Positions 47,727 to 60,259 of a stretch of 64,000 nucleotides of DNA are shown one piece after another. Under the pieces are notes generated by a model. The model saw nothing but the letters and a program-made list of their open reading frames with translations. It was not told the DNA's origin and did no database searches. Every line of letters starts with the position of its first letter. The first letter of the stretch is position 1. A program made the translations under genes and the position numbers. Source of the DNA: Ashinkailepas kermadecensis (taxonomy: Eukaryota > Arthropoda > Thecostraca > Neolepadidae); NCBI GenBank assembly GCA_034440615.1, contig JAOTOM010005179.1, forward strand, positions 877,001 to 941,000, written 5' to 3'.

Positions 47727-47812
47727 GACGATGTTGTGACGTAAAGACATAATACTTTGTAAAGACGATGTCTGTGTCGTAAAGACGATGTCTGTGTCGT
47801 AAAGACGCTTCA
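47721..47812. repeat. 20-bp tandem repeat, about 4 copies
   Basis: CGTAAAGACGATGTCTGTGT units. The first two are diverged, the last two identical. Confidence 0.92.
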
Positions 47813-48512
47813 TAGTTCCTATGACTAGCATGGGACCGTACCATGTAGTTCAGTGCTAATTCAAAACATTGTTCACCTCAGGACGTCTGGAGAATTTCAT
47901 CGCAGACGACGTCGTGTGCATCGGATCGTAATGGAATGTTCTAACTTCGCATTCGCCTAGCTCGTTTTTATCAACGCAAGCTGGGAATCTTGGCATTAAA
48001 TACTTCCGATCATCTTGCGTTGTACGGAGCGTTTTCGCCTTCCCCTCCACTCTCCGCCCCCCCCCACCTCCCACACACACAGCACCCTGCTCGTCGAAAT
48101 TGAAATTATGGTTGCAGCCAATAGCTTACGACGATAATTCCATGGCCTCAAAGCACATCGCACTGTGAGAAAGCAAACAAAAAGCATTCAGGTCGGGCTC
48201 GCACACAAACGCTTGGGAAGACGGCGAGGCGAGCGTGGGCAGAGCCGTCGGCCAGGCGTTGTTGCGTGCCTCGCTGTCATAAAATTTCCCGCCAACCGAA
48301 GCCAAGGGAAACTAATATTTATCCTTCTCTCTCCGAATGACTCCTAATAATAGGTCCGTCTCTAGATGGTGTCACGCTCTCTCAAATATTTATCGTAAAT
48401 GCTACTCCCCCGAACTCCCCTGCTCGATTCCGAGCAACGTTCCAGCTACAAACAACAGACACCGCCGAATCGCCCACTGCGCTGCACGAATGCTCGTCTG
48501 GCAGAATGTCCT
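47813..48512. other. No recognisable gene
   Basis: Contains GTCATAAAA followed by TTTCCCGCC at 48276, an E2F-like word. Confidence 0.5.
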
Positions 48513-48660
48513 CACATGACGCCACATGGCCCCACATGACGCAACATGGCCCCACATGACGCAACATGGCCCCACATGACGCAACATGGCCCCACATGAC
48601 GCAACATGGCCCCACATGACGCAACATGGCCCCACATGACGCAACATGGCCACACATGGC
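48513..48660. repeat. 20-bp minisatellite, about 7 copies
   Basis: ACATGACGCAACATGGCCCC at exact 20-bp spacing with almost no variation. Confidence 0.97.
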
Positions 48661-49116
48661 TGCAATGCATGCACATTAGGTAATGCTAAATATATTTACT
48701 GTACTCGCTGAAAGCTCCAGCATCACGAAGTGCATTTGCGATTTGTTCACTAGAAGATAAATGGTGCGGATCAGGGCGCATTTCGCTTGGTCCGCCCGAA
48801 TATTCCGCAATGAAGGCACTTTTCTCCGTGCATCATAATTGGGCATACCATCAAAACAAACATGGTGTGCTTGCATATTTCAGCTGGTGCAGCAGCGTCG
48901 GCCATTGTGGACCCTGTCGGAGCGGTAAAATATGGCGTCAGGGTGGCGACCGGTGCACGAGGCGTTCCTGGCGTGCCGGGGAGGGGGGAGCAGCCCAGCG
49001 TGTCAGAGTTTGGCAGACAGGCTGCTGGCGGCCCCCGAACGGCAGGCCGCGCGGCCGAGCAGGCCGGCCAACTGAGCGACAAACGCGGCGCCTGTCGACG
49101 GGTACACCAGCACGAT
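48661..49116. other. Single-copy linker, CpG-rich towards its end
   Basis: A 435-codon frame starting at 48810 runs through here and the whole 21-bp array. The non-repetitive first part is not recognised. Confidence 0.45.
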
Positions 49117-50036
49117 GGCGATCTGTCCTGACACAGTGCGTGCGGCGATCTGTTCTGGCACGGTGCGTGCTGCGATCTGTCCTTGGCACAGTGCGTGCTG
49201 CGACCTGTCCTGGCACGGTGGCGATCTGTCCTGTCACGGTGCGTGCGGCGATCTGTCCTGGCACGGCGGCGATCTGTCCTGGCACGGTGTGTACGGCGAT
49301 CTGTCATGGCACGGCGGCGATCTGTCCTGGCACGGCGGCGATCTGTCCTGGCACGGTGGTGATCTGTCCTGTCACGGCGGCGATCTGTCCTGTCACGGCG
49401 GCGATCTGTCCTGGCACGGCGACGATCTGTCCTGTCACGGCGGCGATCTGTCCTGTCACGGCGGCGATCTGTCCTGGCACGGCGGCGATCTGTCCTGTCA
49501 CGGCGGCGATCTGTCCTAGCACGGCGGAGATCTGTCGTGGCGCAGTGCGTGCGGCGATCTGTCCTGTCACGGCGGCGATCTGTCCTGTCACGGCGGCGAT
49601 CTGTCCTGTCACGGCGGCGATCTGTCCTGGCACGGCGGCGATCTGTCCTGGCACAGTGCGTGCGGCGATCTGTCCTGGCACGGCGGCGATCTGTCCTGGC
49701 ACAGTGCGTGCGGCGATCTGTCCTGGCACGGCGGTGATCTGTCCTGGCACGGTGCGTGCGGCGATCTGTCCTGTCACGGCGGCGATCTGTCCTGGCACGG
49801 TGGTGATCTGTCCTGGCACGGTGGTGATCTGTCCTGTCACGGTGGTGATCTGTCCTGGCACGGTGGTGATCTGTCCTGTCACGGCGGCGATCTGTCCTGG
49901 CACGGTGGTGATCTGTCCTGTCACGGCGGCGATCTGTCCTGTCACGGCGGCGATCTGTCCTGTCACGGCGGCGATCTGTCCTGTCACGGCGGCGATCTGT
50001 CCTGGCACGGTGGTGATCTGTCCTGGCACGGTGCGT
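49117..50036. repeat. 21-bp minisatellite, about 42 copies
   Basis: CGGCGATCTGTCCTGTCACG plus G at 21-bp spacing, with TGTCACGG/TGGCACGG and CGGCGA/TGGTGA variants. Some units have a six-base TGCGTG insertion (27 bp). Both lengths are multiples of three and no frame has a stop, so very long frames exist on both strands. Confidence 0.97.
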
Positions 50037-53000
50037 GTGCTCGGGTGTGTTGAACTCGACTATACGCTTCCGCAGCCGAACGACGTGTTTTTGTTCTGGC
50101 TGGCCATGCCTGCCTAATTGAATTGAACCATACCAGAGACGACCGCTGTCGGAGACAAGTCTGCCCAGCTCTCAAGTCTGCCTCATCGAACCGACACATT
50201 GAACCGACACATTGCATCCGGGATCCTTTTAATTTTTACACTCGAAGGGGGACTGCAAGTCCCCCCGAGGACGAGCTCGAGCTCGAGGAACATGCTCGAA
50301 AATGAAGTATTTTGTTGATTTAACCCACATTTCCCCCGAAAATGAAGACATTTTTCGATGTGTCGGGGCGGGGGACATTTCCCCTTCAGTTAACATGTTA
50401 TTCGAGCCCTGCACCGTATGCCATTCACTGGGAGGCTAAAAGTAGCACGCCTCCCCCCCCTCACACGCACACAAAGGTACGATAGAGATGTGATGTGCAT
50501 GTTGTTACATGCAGTGACTATGGGCTTAGTATTAAATAGCAAACTAACTATGTGCTTGCTAGTTTGCTTGCTAGTTAATAGTCATGTTCAAGCGGTATGA
50601 CCCCCGTAATTTCAGCTATATTTTCCTGCCAATTAGCACGCGAATATGCGCTATATAATCATAGCAGTTGATGCGCCCTAAGACTCTAATAATTAACTAA
50701 CTCACACCGACACAGGAGTACTCCAATGTAAATCTTCGGTTTGAAATATATCGAAAATTAATATATACAGCCACTTCTCTATTTCGGGAGCCTGAATCTG
50801 AACCGGTTGCTTTCAGATGTACAGACATTTTGTGAGTTATTGGTTGATTTTGTCACGATAGTTTGTATGCTCCCCTCGCGAGGAAATCGAATGTTTGAAG
50901 GTAAGGTTGAAGATATCAAGGGTACGGAACCGTTTCCTTCCCGCGCTCAGGAATATAGCTAATAACATAGGAATATAGCGCAGGAACATAGCTTATGTAA
51001 CCCCACGTGGGCAGGGTTTATTTGGAAAGTAATAGCAGAGGCATCGTGAATGGCCAAGGTGTCACGTTGCACCATGTAGGCCATCATATAGTGGATTAGA
51101 GACCCAGATCAATCTTCGCGGACGTTGCAGTTTGCTTGTTTCAAAATGTAGTTCCACTTTGCAAGGCGCTTGGGGGGGGGGAAGGTGAAGATGTGCTACT
51201 GCTATAAAATGAATGCAGCTATACGGACTGGGGTAGATTCGAAGATCCGCTTTTTAAAAAGTTCGTTCTTCTTAGATGTGTATTCTTTTGGAGGATCTCG
51301 TGCTCCTCTTTCCATACCGAATCTGTTTATGCTCTGCTATATATCACCGTTTTGTTTTCAATTTCCAAGTGCTTGTGTTTTGTGATGTCGGGTATTTCGA
51401 ACTAGGGTAGAGTATAACAACACCCCTCCCTTTTACTTCCTTGCACTCCTGAGAGTATTTGGGTTTTTCGTTTCCCAAAACAAGGTTTTGACCGGGAAGT
51501 TGCATAATTTTCTGTTCATCAGCGATCTTTAACCGGTCCCGCCTTCCCAGTCAGATCCTCACACCCCGTTATAAGCCCCCTATAATCTCCAAACTAAAAG
51601 TTGCACGAAAACGAAAGTAGCGTCGTCGGAAAGCCCTCGACGAGTAGGACCAGAAACCACTCCGAAAATTTTCCCCTCAAGAAGTGACGTCACTGTGGGG
51701 CTCTATGGGATCACGACTGACATGTTTTGGGCTCTGGGGAGCTCATTTTGTGGTAGATTCTAAAAGCAAAATTGTTTGGAATCCGAAAAGGGAGGCGGAA
51801 TCGATTAGGGTTCAATTCAAAAATAGATATTTCTTTTTTTGTGAAATTTTCAAAGTTTGCAGTTTTTAATTTTCTTGAATTTTCTTTTTTCTGATGGGTA
51901 GAGCACACCGTGAAACGTTTTTTGGAAGCAAACTGTTTTGCAAAAACCGTTACTGTAAATGGTTACTTTAAAAGTGTAAGTACCTCGTAAAAAGTGCTTA
52001 CTTTAGCTAGAATCTTCGATTTTAGCCCCAATGGAGAAATATGCAAAACAAATGTCATCAAAAACGAAGAAATTCAAAAATTCCTCCGTTGCGTTTCGTT
52101 ACATCCCTAAAGATAAGTAAACGCTGAAGGTTTCCTTCAAATATCTTTATCCGTTAAAGCGTGACGACTGGTTGAGCTTTTTGGACGTGACCTCACTTCA
52201 CGTGAATCACTCGGCGACCGTACATGACCTGACCTAAACATTTTTACACATGTCATGTCATCCACAATTGATGTGGGAAGAGGCATGCCAAATTTCGGCG
52301 CGCTGCCGCGCGCCGTTTCTTCACTATCCGATATAACCATACCGGGGGGATAATGACCCCCCGACCTCAGGCGGGTCTTCATGTGTCTTCTTATGCTTAT
52401 ATATGGAGCGAGAGGTCCTAAAATATGTGTAGTTTTCTGGAATAGCCATCCCTGGGGCGACACCACCTTGCAGATGTATGCGTCAAGCGCATCTCGAAGT
52501 GCTTAAAAGAAACCATCACATTCTGGTCGTATACACCTTCTGAACATATTGCAGAGAATAATAGCGTATTTAGCATGGGTGGCGCCATACTGAGGGAAGA
52601 GGGCGTCACCGGGTTTCGACTTTAGAGTTGTACACTGCATTGTTTGATTTCTACTAAGAGTTCGTGTCATTAATTTACGGGTTTCGACTGGGTTTCGACT
52701 ACAGTAAAGGAGTGGATTCGGCGGGGGCTCAGGTGATGCCTTCTCTCCAGGAGGTGGAAATATGTTCCGGAAGCATGTTTAACTAAGTCACGAAATAGAA
52801 TTGAACAAAGCTCTGAACCAAGATATATGTGCAAGCAGTCCGTAGGACTTACCACAGCTGCGAGCAAAAAATAGTCATTTATAAAGGAAGCCGATACAGG
52901 ACAATCTGAAACAGGAGAAAATATCAGTTCCTTCCAAACGAAAACCATGTTTATTGCATGCATGCGTCTCTTTATCTTCACTGAGCAGAGCTATTTAAAT

Positions 53001-53322
53001 TCCCTGCTGCTTTTCTCTCTTTCGCCTTTCTTTCCGTCACTTCTGGATCATGCATTTAGCTCATGAGCTCGCTACATGGCTCAATATTTTTTTTCTCAAA
53101 TACTTTTTCGGGAAATCTTGTCGAAGTATCAAGCAAAGCCTGAAAAGGGGAGGGAATTAGGACATGTCGGCAGTAATGTAGCCAATGAAGAGGGTGGAGA
53201 GGGTGACTGCTCTCGCATGGGCATGGGCGACGCTTCTTGTCTGATTGAGAATGCACGGCCGAGCAATTTGGCAATGACGGGACATACTCCGCCACACAGA
53301 CGTACTGAACCATGCAGTTGGT
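50037..53322. other. Mostly single-copy region
   Basis: GAACCGACACATT is doubled at about 50189-50214. CGAGCTCGAGCTCG near 50270 is a 14-bp palindrome. AGTGACGTCACT at about 51682 is a 12-bp palindrome containing a full CRE. Minus-strand frames at 52137-52466 (109 codons) and 52418-52609 are protein-like in composition but unrecognised. Confidence 0.5.
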
Positions 53323-53401
53323 AGATTGCTGACTGGCGACTTTGTCACGTTACTCGCAGATTGCCTGACTGGCAACTTTGTCACGTTACTCGCAGATTGC
53401 C
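53323..53401. repeat. 35-36-bp tandem duplication
   Basis: AGATTGC(C)TGACTGGC and CTTTGTCACGTTACTCGC repeated with starts at 53323, 53358 and a partial third at 53394. Confidence 0.93.
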
Positions 53402-56037
53402 CTGCTGTGCATCGACCATCAGACAATAATGTTCCACCTCCGCTCATGAGATACTGGGACACCAAAAATAGAGGCATAGGGACGACAGGTTGCCTACATA
53501 CTGCAATGTATTTGAGGATATAGGAACATTGGATCCCTGTGACAGAACGTGACCTGACTTCGGCGACAAAACCTGATTTGTTGGGCGGACTATTTGGGCC
53601 TTCTACCTGCCCCTGGAAAAAGCATCCTCCCTTAGGCATGTGCCGACGATGCTGTAGTCAGTGGACGCAGCCAAGTGAGAAGCAGGATTCTATCCCCTCC
53701 ATGTCGTGCGATTCCTCCTAGTCTCAACTTTCACAGTATGGTATGGACAATGGCATAGCCAGCAAGCCACATATGTGCATTGACCCCTATTAGCCAAGGT
53801 ATCACATAATACATTAACATGCACCATCGTGACCAGCAAACTAACTCTGTCACGACGTCATGGAAACAGGACAAATGGCAAGCTTCCATTCCCATGACAG
53901 TAATTGGATACGGCCTCGGTCATATTAACTCCTCATTATTTTATACGGTGCACCATCCAGTTTGCCTATGATGTAGATAGCCTTGACTCCTTATAAATGT
54001 ATCAAATGGTACATAGGCGATAGAGATAGGAACATGGAAATTGGGAAAATGTTGTACATTTCGTTTTCCGCTGAAATCTTGAAAGCTCATAGCCTAGCGT
54101 GGTCGCTGCCGATATGAATGTATGAATAACGGTACAAAATAAGATTGCTGTGTCAATGGGTTAGTCAGGCTCGCAAACTGTAGAAAATATTGAGTGAGTT
54201 ATGTCCGTACCATTCGGTGTTCCACGCATTTGTGTACAATCCGTACATTTAACTTGGCTCCCCACCCTGTCTATATCTTCCTGGAACCGCCACTGATCAT
54301 CATTGCACTGTAGCTTCATTTTATCGGTTGCATTGCTTATAGATAAAACAAATGGGACAACTTGGCACGAACGTCGCCGAAAGCAACCCAAAATGATACC
54401 GAAAAGATTCCAAAACTTGTCCCGGCATCCACAATTGGCCATGGAAAAGCTATAATTGTTCAATGAATTGTTATCTGACCCCAGTTACAGCATGGCATAC
54501 CTTTACTTCCATACTTATTGCTCCAGCACCCACACACTTTTTACTCCCTGGACATGTCATTATTTCCTGAAGCATTTTCTGAAATGACAGGACTCATCTC
54601 CGTCGAGGTCAATCCATAGGTCAATCCATAGGTCAATGTCGAGGGTGCATTCAGTCCCCCGGGCGTCGATGTAATTTCCAAACACTGATCGTGACACAAG
54701 CGCCATTTCGCGCACCATTATCGATGATATGCAAACTGAACACTTTGTATAGCACCTTGATGCATGTCAAGGTTGCCCGGTCAGGTCAAGATGGAGTACC
54801 AGGAAATGCGTGATGAGATGTTGAAGCTGACGATTTTGGTAGCATATTGTACTTGCAACATATGCACGTTGGCAGTAAGGAACACCAACGTCTCGACAAA
54901 TGCTCTTTTTGAGATTCATGACAGAAAATCCACAAGGTGTTTATCACATTTTGTTTCCTTTACGTTGTGTTAAAAAATAAAACAAATCATTCCGTCATTC
55001 ATACTAGTCGAATTCCGTGACAATACACACTATGAACGAAATCGGCGTACAAGCTACCCATGTAAACGGCGATTTAGCTATTTTACATGGTAATAGTATG
55101 TAGTGTACCGTCCATAGCGCCTGCGATATCTGTACTCTCCATACGTTTCAGGCCATATCTTAGTGACCGGACCTCACATTGACTTGAAATGTGAAACACA
55201 ATTAGAGGACATATTCTTTATATTTTACATGCTTCGGTATACAAAAAAGTTAATTAGGCACAAAACTAAGCATACAAATTCGAGGTTCAATCTCTGCTTG
55301 ACCTAGTAATCAGACCTGTGGTTACTTTTTCTATTTTACATTTTTATTGACTCATGTGCTCATACACTCGTCTTTAACTTTCACCATATCATCTACCATT
55401 TCTTCCATGAGGAATGTTTCAATGAAAGTGTAGAACTGCATTGAAACTGCATTTCGTGACCTGAATTATCCTGCCCTAGCGGAGTCACCATAAGTGATGG
55501 GTCCTCATTTCTTACTGAATTTGCGCTTATTAATTGCCGCAGAGTATGCCCAATTCCAACACGACATATTGAACAGCACAGGCTGTATCGTAGACAAACC
55601 TCAGGGGGGATGGGGTCATATTGAACCCGTACTGTGATTAGTGCACTCATGGGCCCATTAGCCCTTGCATTAAGTTGCATATGCTGCTTCTTCTCTAGCT
55701 TTTATTTGGGTTATTTTGCATAAAATTTGCTTGTTAACACAACGATAGTCTCATATATTATTATCTGTAACACCCACACACCATCAAGGTTAATGAGGAA
55801 TACAAATTGTGTTGCTTATTGGCCATGCAACCGGCGTCCAATTGATTTACATGAAATCGATAATCACACCGACTGGATCAATGCACCCGGTTTGTTGCAT
55901 TACGCCTTGATAAACATGACATACTCACGCGTACCAACAGCGTCATATCATTGCAGTGTTGACCATTGCATTCCACTTCCAGCAGCCACTAATAAACACT
56001 TGCATAGCTGTTCATGATGGAACACTACTGACATACC
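53402..56037. other. Single-copy region with small features
   Basis: CAGTGGCGGTTCCAGG on the minus strand near 54294 is a further hAT-like end. AGGTCAATCCAT is repeated at 54607-54641. A 160-codon minus frame (53157-53639) is unrecognised. Confidence 0.5.
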
Positions 56038-56347
56038 GAAGCGGGTCAATGAAGCGGGTCAATGAAGCGGGTCAATGAAGCGGGTCAATGAAGCGGGTCA
56101 ATGAAGCGGGTCAATGAAGCGGGTCAATGAAGCGGGTCAATGAAGCGGGTCAATGAAGCGGGTCAATGAAGCGGGTCAATGAAGCGGGTCAATGAAGCGG
56201 GTCAATGAAGCGGGTCAATGAAGCGGGTCAATGAAGCGGGTAATGAGCGGGTCAATGAAGCGGGTCAATGAAGCGGGTCAATGAAGCGGGTCAATGAAGC
56301 GGGTCAATGAAGCGGGTCAATGAAGCGGGTCAATGAAGCGGGTCAAT
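56038..56347. repeat. 13-bp minisatellite, about 24 copies
   Basis: GAAGCGGGTCAAT repeated almost perfectly. One copy near 56238 lacks two bases. Confidence 0.98.
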
Positions 56348-56731
56348 GCTACAGCAGCCGTTGCTCGACTCGGGCGACTGTCACATGGGCAGGAGGTGAT
56401 GTGCTGCAGAGGCAGCAGCTCTGCCGGCTGGCAGATGGACAAGCGGGCGATCTCACCGGACTTCTGTTCAGCTCGTGCCAGGTCTCCGGAACTTCGACGC
56501 AGCCCATCGGGTTTTCTGAGAACTTAGATAGTGCATCCAGCTCGTTTCAAGCATCTGAAATGATACCTACGAGTCTATGAGACCCTAGAAAGTGTATCAT
56601 ATTTCAAGTTTACCAAACTGGATCTTTGACGCCTTGGTGGTCTATCCTGTTCCAGCCGTATCAGATCTCAGTGTGGCTGAACGTCCCACTCAGCGAAACT
56701 GGTTCTGGGCGTGTCATTGGTTGCACCGCAG
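56348..56731. other. Single-copy linker
   Basis: No gene recognised. Confidence 0.5.
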
Positions 56732-57101
56732 CCCAGCCCGTCCTGAGCTGGCTACACTACATTTCAGCCCAGCCCGTCCTGAGCTGGCTACATTACATTT
56801 CAGCCCAGCCCCGTCCTGAGCTGGCTACACTACATTTCAGCCCAGCCCGTCCTGAGCTGGCTATACTACATTTCAGCCCAGCCCGTCCGAGCTGGTCTCT
56901 GGCTGGCTACACTACATTTCAGCCAGCCTTTCCTAGAGCTGGCTACACTACATTTCAGCCCAGCCCGTCCTGAGCTGGCTACACTACATTTCAGCCCAGC
57001 CCGTCCTGAGCTGGCTACACTACATTTCAGCCCAGCCCGTCCTGAGCTGGCTACACTACATTTCAGCCCAGCCCGTCCTGAGCTGGCTACACTACATTTC
57101 A
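56732..57101. repeat. 36-bp minisatellite, about 10 copies
   Basis: CAGCCCAGCCCGTCCTGAGC then TGGCTACACTACATTT with 36-bp spacing. Copies near 56880-56940 are rearranged. Confidence 0.97.
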
Positions 57102-57128
57102 GACCTTTCTACCGTACAAATCACGCCT

Positions 57129-57240
57129 GGATCCGGTCAAGGATCCGGTCAAGGATCCGGTCTGGGATCCGGTCAAGGATCCGGTCAAGGATCCGGTCAA
57201 GGATCCGGTCAAGGATCCGGTCAAGGATCCGGTCAAGGAT
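57129..57240. repeat. 12-bp minisatellite, about 9 copies
   Basis: GGATCCGGTCAA units, one with GGTCTG. Every copy contains GGATCC. Confidence 0.98.
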
Positions 57241-57813
57241 CAATACCTAACGTTGTAATTCACTAAGAACATATCGCATTTCACATATCTTGGTTGCACA
57301 CGCTCTGAGTATTGTGATAACATATTTGTATTCATGCTATTGTGTGGCAATCTTGATATAATCAGCAACAGTGTTATGCTTTTTTGGTTAATTGGTTGGA
57401 TATTAACACTTAAAATAACCCATTATGACGTCATATGTCTAGTGATCTGACTTCTTAAATAAACCTCGTGGGACTTCGTACTTTTCGATTACAGTTGAAT
57501 TAGTTTCTCCATGTCTAATATCTAGCATTTATGCGACCTAAATGCTACGAATATCATGTTTCGCATTTCGTAATTTAGTTCGTGCCTGCTATGTTTCTGA
57601 TGCCTTTCGTGCCCGGACAAAAGTTAAAAGGGTATGTAATGTAAAACTGAAAGAGACACAGATCTCAATTAGGTGAAACGTAGCAGAAAATATATGAAAT
57701 ATAACATGTACGTTGAACGATGTTAGAAAATAAAAAAGCGTATTGAGAAAGATGAAATGAAGTAAAATGTCAAATTGCCGAAGAAATACGTACCTACCAT
57801 ATGTTCACTAATG

Positions 57814-57815
<2 letters not shown>
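57241..57815. other. No recognisable feature
   Basis: AT-rich single-copy sequence. Confidence 0.55.

Positions 57816-57905
<90 letters not shown>
57816..57905. repeat. (TA)n microsatellite
   Basis: About 45 TA units. Confidence 0.99.
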
Positions 57906-57912
<7 letters not shown>

Positions 57913-58114
57913 GAGGTAGGATCAGGGATGTGGATGAGGGTAGGAGGGACCGGTGTCCCCGCACCTTCAAGCTGTAGGGTGCGCCCCCCCCCCCTCCCCA
58001 AATTTAAAGGAACGGAATAATTTGGCCCGGCATGAAATGGCCTAAGCGAATAGAATGAGCCGTGTATGGCCAACAACGGTCTAATCAGAAAAAAGTAGAA
58101 TTGTGGTTACTTGC

Positions 58115-58167
58115 TGATGATAGAAAGCAGTGCCCCAACCTGATGATAGAAAGCAGTACCACAACCT
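58115..58167. repeat. 26-bp tandem duplication
   Basis: TGATGATAGAAAGCAGT begins at 58115 and 58141. Confidence 0.93.
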
Positions 58168-58739
58168 GAACGAGGATAATCCGAACTGATATAGTTTGCA
58201 TCCGAACCAGCATTTGCAGATCAGTTTCCCGGTGCCTTCCTTGGTTCCGTTGGCATTTCCCGGTCTAGTTCCATTATGCCATCCCCAACACCTGTAGGTA
58301 CTATTGCATCACTAAAAATTTTATTTGCTGCTCCAAATGGTGTCCTTGGTACAGTTTCCGTTCCTGGTTCTCTTCGGCTCGGATAGTCATTCCATACTAT
58401 CCAAGCCCGTAGCATTTACTAATTGCTGTTTTTCTAGCACCGATCACTAATATGCTTTTCCGAGTCTATGTCACGATTCTGTTTTCCAATTGCATATCCG
58501 GGTCTCATTCCTCGATTCCGCTTCCTGGTCTCTTTCACCAATTTCCTTCCCTGGTCCTGGTCTTCACGCCCTATGCTGCTTCTGTGCCCAGTTTCATGGG
58601 CTGGGTTGTACCGCGATCCTTCTCTCTTGTGTCGGTTCTCATCTGTGCATTGTGCAATGATTTCAAATCACGCTCCAATTTCCCCATCGCTGCTGCACTG
58701 GGAAACGGGGGCCTATAGCTAGCTCGGCTCTGTGGTCGT
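58168..58739. other. Pyrimidine-rich single-copy sequence
   Basis: Frequent CGGTTCC and GGTCTC words anticipate the degenerate repeat that follows. No gene recognised. Confidence 0.45.
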
Positions 58740-58984
58740 GTTCTATTGTTTCGTTTTACTTCGAACTACTCAGTACCGTTCCCATACTCCCTTCACAGGT
58801 CCCGTTCCATGGTCCCGTTCTCCGGTCCCATTCTCCGATCTCGTTCCTCAGTTCCGTTCTCGAACCCAATGACCGGTCCGGTTCCCTGGTGCCGTTCCTC
58901 CGTCAGATTTCCTGGTCTCACTCCCCGATATCGTCTCCTCGTTTCCTTTCCCGGTCCCGCTCCCTTTCCTTTCCCCATTCCGCT
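58740..58984. repeat. Degenerate ~15-bp pyrimidine-rich repeat
   Basis: Variants of CCGGTCCCGTTCTC recur through the block, for example GGTCCCGTTCTCCGGTCCC near 58810-58830. Confidence 0.7.
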
Positions 58985-59660
58985 TTGACCCCCTCGGCTT
59001 TTATCATTTCGACTTTCAGTCACTTTGACTTTTCCCATTATACTTTTATCGCTTCGACTTTTATCTCTTCGACTTTTTGTCCGTTGGTCTTGTATTGCTT
59101 CGATTTTTGCGCTTTCGACTTTTAATCCGTTTTACATTTTTCTAGTTGACTTTGATCCCTTCGAATTTTGTCTCTTCGACTTTTTATCCATTGGACTTAT
59201 ATTGCTTCGATGTTTTACGCTTTCGCCTTTTAGTCCGTTTGACATTTTTATATTTCACTTTGATCCCCTCCACCTTTCTCTCTTGGACTTTTTGTGCTTT
59301 TCACTTTGTATTCGTTCGACTTTTGTCAGTTCGATCGCATGCTTTCGTCGACTTATAGTCCGTCAGATTGTTTCCCATTTTACTTTCATCCGTTTTACTG
59401 TCCTCCTTTCTACTTTTTGTCCGTTTCACATTTTGTCCGTTCGACTGCTATTGCTTCTACTTTTAAGACTTCGACTTTTAGTCCGTTTTACTTTTTCCAT
59501 TTTACTTCTATCCTTTCGGCTTTTCTACCCTCGACTGTTTGTGCTTTCGACCTTTTCATTGTTCTAGTTTTATCCCTTTGTTTTCTATCCATTGACTTTC
59601 ATCCCTTTCGAGTATTTTCCGTGCATTCACATACCGTACATCTTTGGACTTTTTGCCCTG
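58985..59660. repeat. Degenerate TTCGACTTTT repeat
   Basis: About 675 bp of variants of CTTCGACTTTTNTCC spaced roughly 15-20 bp, heavily diverged. Phe/Leu/Ser-rich open frames here are artefacts. Confidence 0.8.
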
Positions 59661-60001
59661 GGTTCGATGTCATTTGAGGTCATGAGAGATTTTGACGTCT
59701 TTGCCTGATACCTTCCATGCCACGGTAAGTTAGTTCTGGGCCAGGGATCCTAATAATGATTACAATTATTCTTATTGTTTACGTGAAATGAACAAACATT
59801 AAATTGGCTGAATAGTTCGCGGCCCAGTCATCCACCAGGCGGATGACTGGGCCGAGATGAGCCCTGGCTAATGCTGAAGTCATTTACAGTAGCCGACAAT
59901 GTGTGGAAATAATTTTCCCAGTGCGCCCCTAAAAGGGATGCATTGTTTTCATGTTAGAGATGTTGCGAAACTCGTTCACGTGCTGAATGGTCTTTCATCC
60001 T
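59661..60001. other. Single-copy sequence with a perfect hairpin
   Basis: Contains the inverted repeat at 59820-59854 listed separately. Otherwise nothing recognised. Confidence 0.55.
59820..59854. other. Perfect 14-bp inverted repeat, 7-nt loop
   Basis: CGGCCCAGTCATCC (59820-59833), loop ACCAGGC, then GGATGACTGGGCCG (59841-59854). It is too short for a microRNA precursor and is not in a recognised gene. Confidence 0.85.
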
Positions 60002-60259
60002 CTAATCTTGATTGGCCTCTACCAGCACAGCAAGCAAGTCGTAGAAAGGCAAGCATCCAGTTGTGTTCCTGAGTTTCACGTACCCATAGATCGGCTGGTA
60101 AGAAGTTTTAGCCTTCTGAAACAGGTCAGGTCTATTAGCACCTAGGGTGGGGCTGCTCAATTGGATAGAGAGGTTCTTCATGTTTGCCTTTTTAAAACAT
60201 GAGATCCATTGGGAGTACACTAGACCAAGCTGGGTGTACACTTCCCGAACAATTTTGGT
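60002..60259 (-). CDS. Possible coding fragment, unrecognised (85 codons)
   Basis: A non-repetitive minus-strand frame with protein-like composition. It includes QLGLVYSQWISCFKKANMKN, then YGYVKLRNTTGCLPFYDLL, ending ANQD and a stop. There is no ATG at its upstream end; an internal ATG exists at the KKANMKN methionine. It could be the last exon of a gene, a fragment of a mobile element, or chance. No family recognised and no splice site proven. Confidence 0.2.
   Translation of the reverse strand, partial: TKIVREVYTQLGLVYSQWISCFKKANMKNLSIQLSSPTLGANRPDLFQKAKTSYQPIYGYVKLRNTTGCLPFYDLLAVLVEANQD

Noticed and set aside
53157..53639. 160-codon minus-strand frame as a gene
   Set aside because: Includes the 35-36-bp duplication and matches no family. 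It could still be a chance frame, so it is not called.
58985..59567. 180-codon Phe/Leu-rich frame as a membrane protein
   Set aside because: Translation of the degenerate TTCGACTTTT repeat. The apparent membrane segments are low complexity.
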